Virus record (IMG/VR): IMGVR_UViG_3300045999_003581
Location: 1 to 20,095 of that record
Length of the DNA: 20,095 nucleotides
Source of the DNA: a virus
Strand: one strand, 5' to 3'
The first letter of the stretch is position 1; every line of letters starts with the position of its first letter. A program made the translations under genes and the position numbers. Under the pieces are notes generated by a model that was not told the DNA's origin, made no database searches, and saw nothing but the letters and a program-made list of their open reading frames with translations. This document shows positions 19,385 through 20,095 of the stretch, one piece after another.

Positions 19385-20095
19385 AGATTATCAGCGGCAA
19401 GGTTAAGGCCCCTCGGAAGTGCATGCTGTACGGCACGCACGGCATAGGGAAAAGCACATGGGCGGCAAGTGCTCCGGGTGCTTGCATCCTGAATCTTGAG
19501 GACGGTCTAAACAACATCGACTGCCAGCGAACGCAGCACCTGACGACGTTCGAAGAGGTCATGGACGCATTGGTGTTCCTTGGAACACAGAAGCACGATT
19601 TTTTCACCTGCGTTATCGACTCAATGGACTGGCTGGAATCGCTGATTCATCACGAGGTGGCAAAGGCTGCTGGCAAGGATTCAATTGCCGACATCGGCTA
19701 TGGAGCCGGATACAAACAGGCTCTCCGATACTGGGACCGCGTGATGATTGCCCTGGAACATCTTCGCAGTCATCGCAGCATGGCAATTGTGCTGCTGGCA
19801 CATGCTCAGGTGAAGCGATTTGAAAGCCCTGATCAGGATTCGTTCGACCGCTATCAGCCTGCGTTGCATGACGCTGCGTCAGCAATGTGGCAGGAATGGG
19901 CCGACGAAGTTTTCTTCGCTTCTTACCGGGTCTTCGTTCGCAAGGAAGATCAGGGATTTAACAAGGAGCGAGCCATCGGCGTCGGTGGAACGGAACGCTA
20001 TGTCCGCACCTGCGAATCGGCAGCCGTGCGGGCAAAGAACCGGCTGGCGATGCCGGAGGAAATCGAATTCAGTTGGGCGGCTTATCAGTCGCTCC
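19381..20095 (+). CDS. RecA-like phage ATPase (Sak4/AAA_24-type), 3' partial
   Basis: The frame starts with an ATGA overlap and continues to the right edge without a stop, 238 residues visible. Walker A is GTHGIGKST at 18-26 and the Walker B-like strand is FTCVIDSMDWL with D80. IVLLAHAQVKRFESP near 133-147 matches the strand that follows in Sak4-type single-strand annealing/recombination ATPases and AAA_24 phage nucleotide-binding proteins. The ordering after an HNH nuclease fits a phage recombination module. The C-terminus is missing. Because it has no stop in the window it can be missed by simple ORF searches. Confidence 0.82.
   Translation, partial: MKIISGKVKAPRKCMLYGTHGIGKSTWAASAPGACILNLEDGLNNIDCQRTQHLTTFEEVMDALVFLGTQKHDFFTCVIDSMDWLESLIHHEVAKAAGKDSIADIGYGAGYKQALRYWDRVMIALEHLRSHRSMAIVLLAHAQVKRFESPDQDSFDRYQPALHDAASAMWQEWADEVFFASYRVFVRKEDQGFNKERAIGVGGTERYVRTCESAAVRAKNRLAMPEEIEFSWAAYQSL

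Noticed and set aside
1-20095. CRISPR array, insertion sequence, integrase or attachment site
   Set aside because: No regularly spaced repeats, transposase or recombinase motifs, or flanking direct repeats were found.

Overview
The window is one arm of a tailed double-stranded DNA phage or prophage with siphovirus-type tail genes. Every gene I can support lies on the + strand, and most are joined by ATGA, GTGA, TGATG or TAATG overlaps, so transcription units are long and translation is probably coupled. No host genes, integrase, tRNA, rRNA, CRISPR or insertion sequence is visible. A planctomycete host is my best inference, from the CsrA variant with a long beta-hairpin insertion and the mix of sugar-modifying and cysteine-rich genes. 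The sequence does not prove it.

Region 1 (1-8692) is the head-to-tail module in standard siphovirus order: HK97-fold major capsid (cut by the left edge), a small virion-type protein, two sugar/methyl-transfer genes, a small protein, head-tail connector, head closure, HK97 gp10-like protein, tail completion protein, major tail protein, an unknown acidic protein, the tail assembly chaperone pair and the tape measure. The chaperone pair carries a textbook -1 frameshift signal: A AAA AAC, a 7-nt spacer and a 12-bp hairpin.

Region 2 (8696-14072) is the tail-tip side and an accessory cargo: a 66-aa protein, a 277-aa tail protein, two cysteine-containing proteins (one with 31 Cys and an internal duplication), a 656-aa protein with a Cys-rich N-terminus and two glycosyltransferase-like parts, a small methyltransferase and a 45-aa membrane protein. 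No lysin is recognisable.

Region 3 (14073-14752) is about 680 nt without a convincing gene. It holds two strong hairpins, a probable independent small RNA gene with its own promoter and intrinsic terminator, a tandem 12-bp repeat, and a promoter overlapped by two inverted repeats that probably drives the second operon.

Region 4 (14753-20095) is the early/DNA-metabolism operon: two small proteins, a second structured RNA with promoter and terminator, a small 'MTLRDWFAGQA' protein, an SNF2-type helicase coupled to an SPPF-motif DNA methyltransferase, a small winged-helix candidate, a small membrane protein, a structured leader ahead of a phage csrA, an HNH nuclease and a RecA-like (Sak4/AAA_24-type) ATPase cut by the right edge.

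The most interesting system-level signal is post-transcriptional: a phage-encoded CsrA, CsrA-type CACGGA/ACAAGGA sites at its own leader and at the start of the early operon, and two candidate small RNAs in the same 5 kb.
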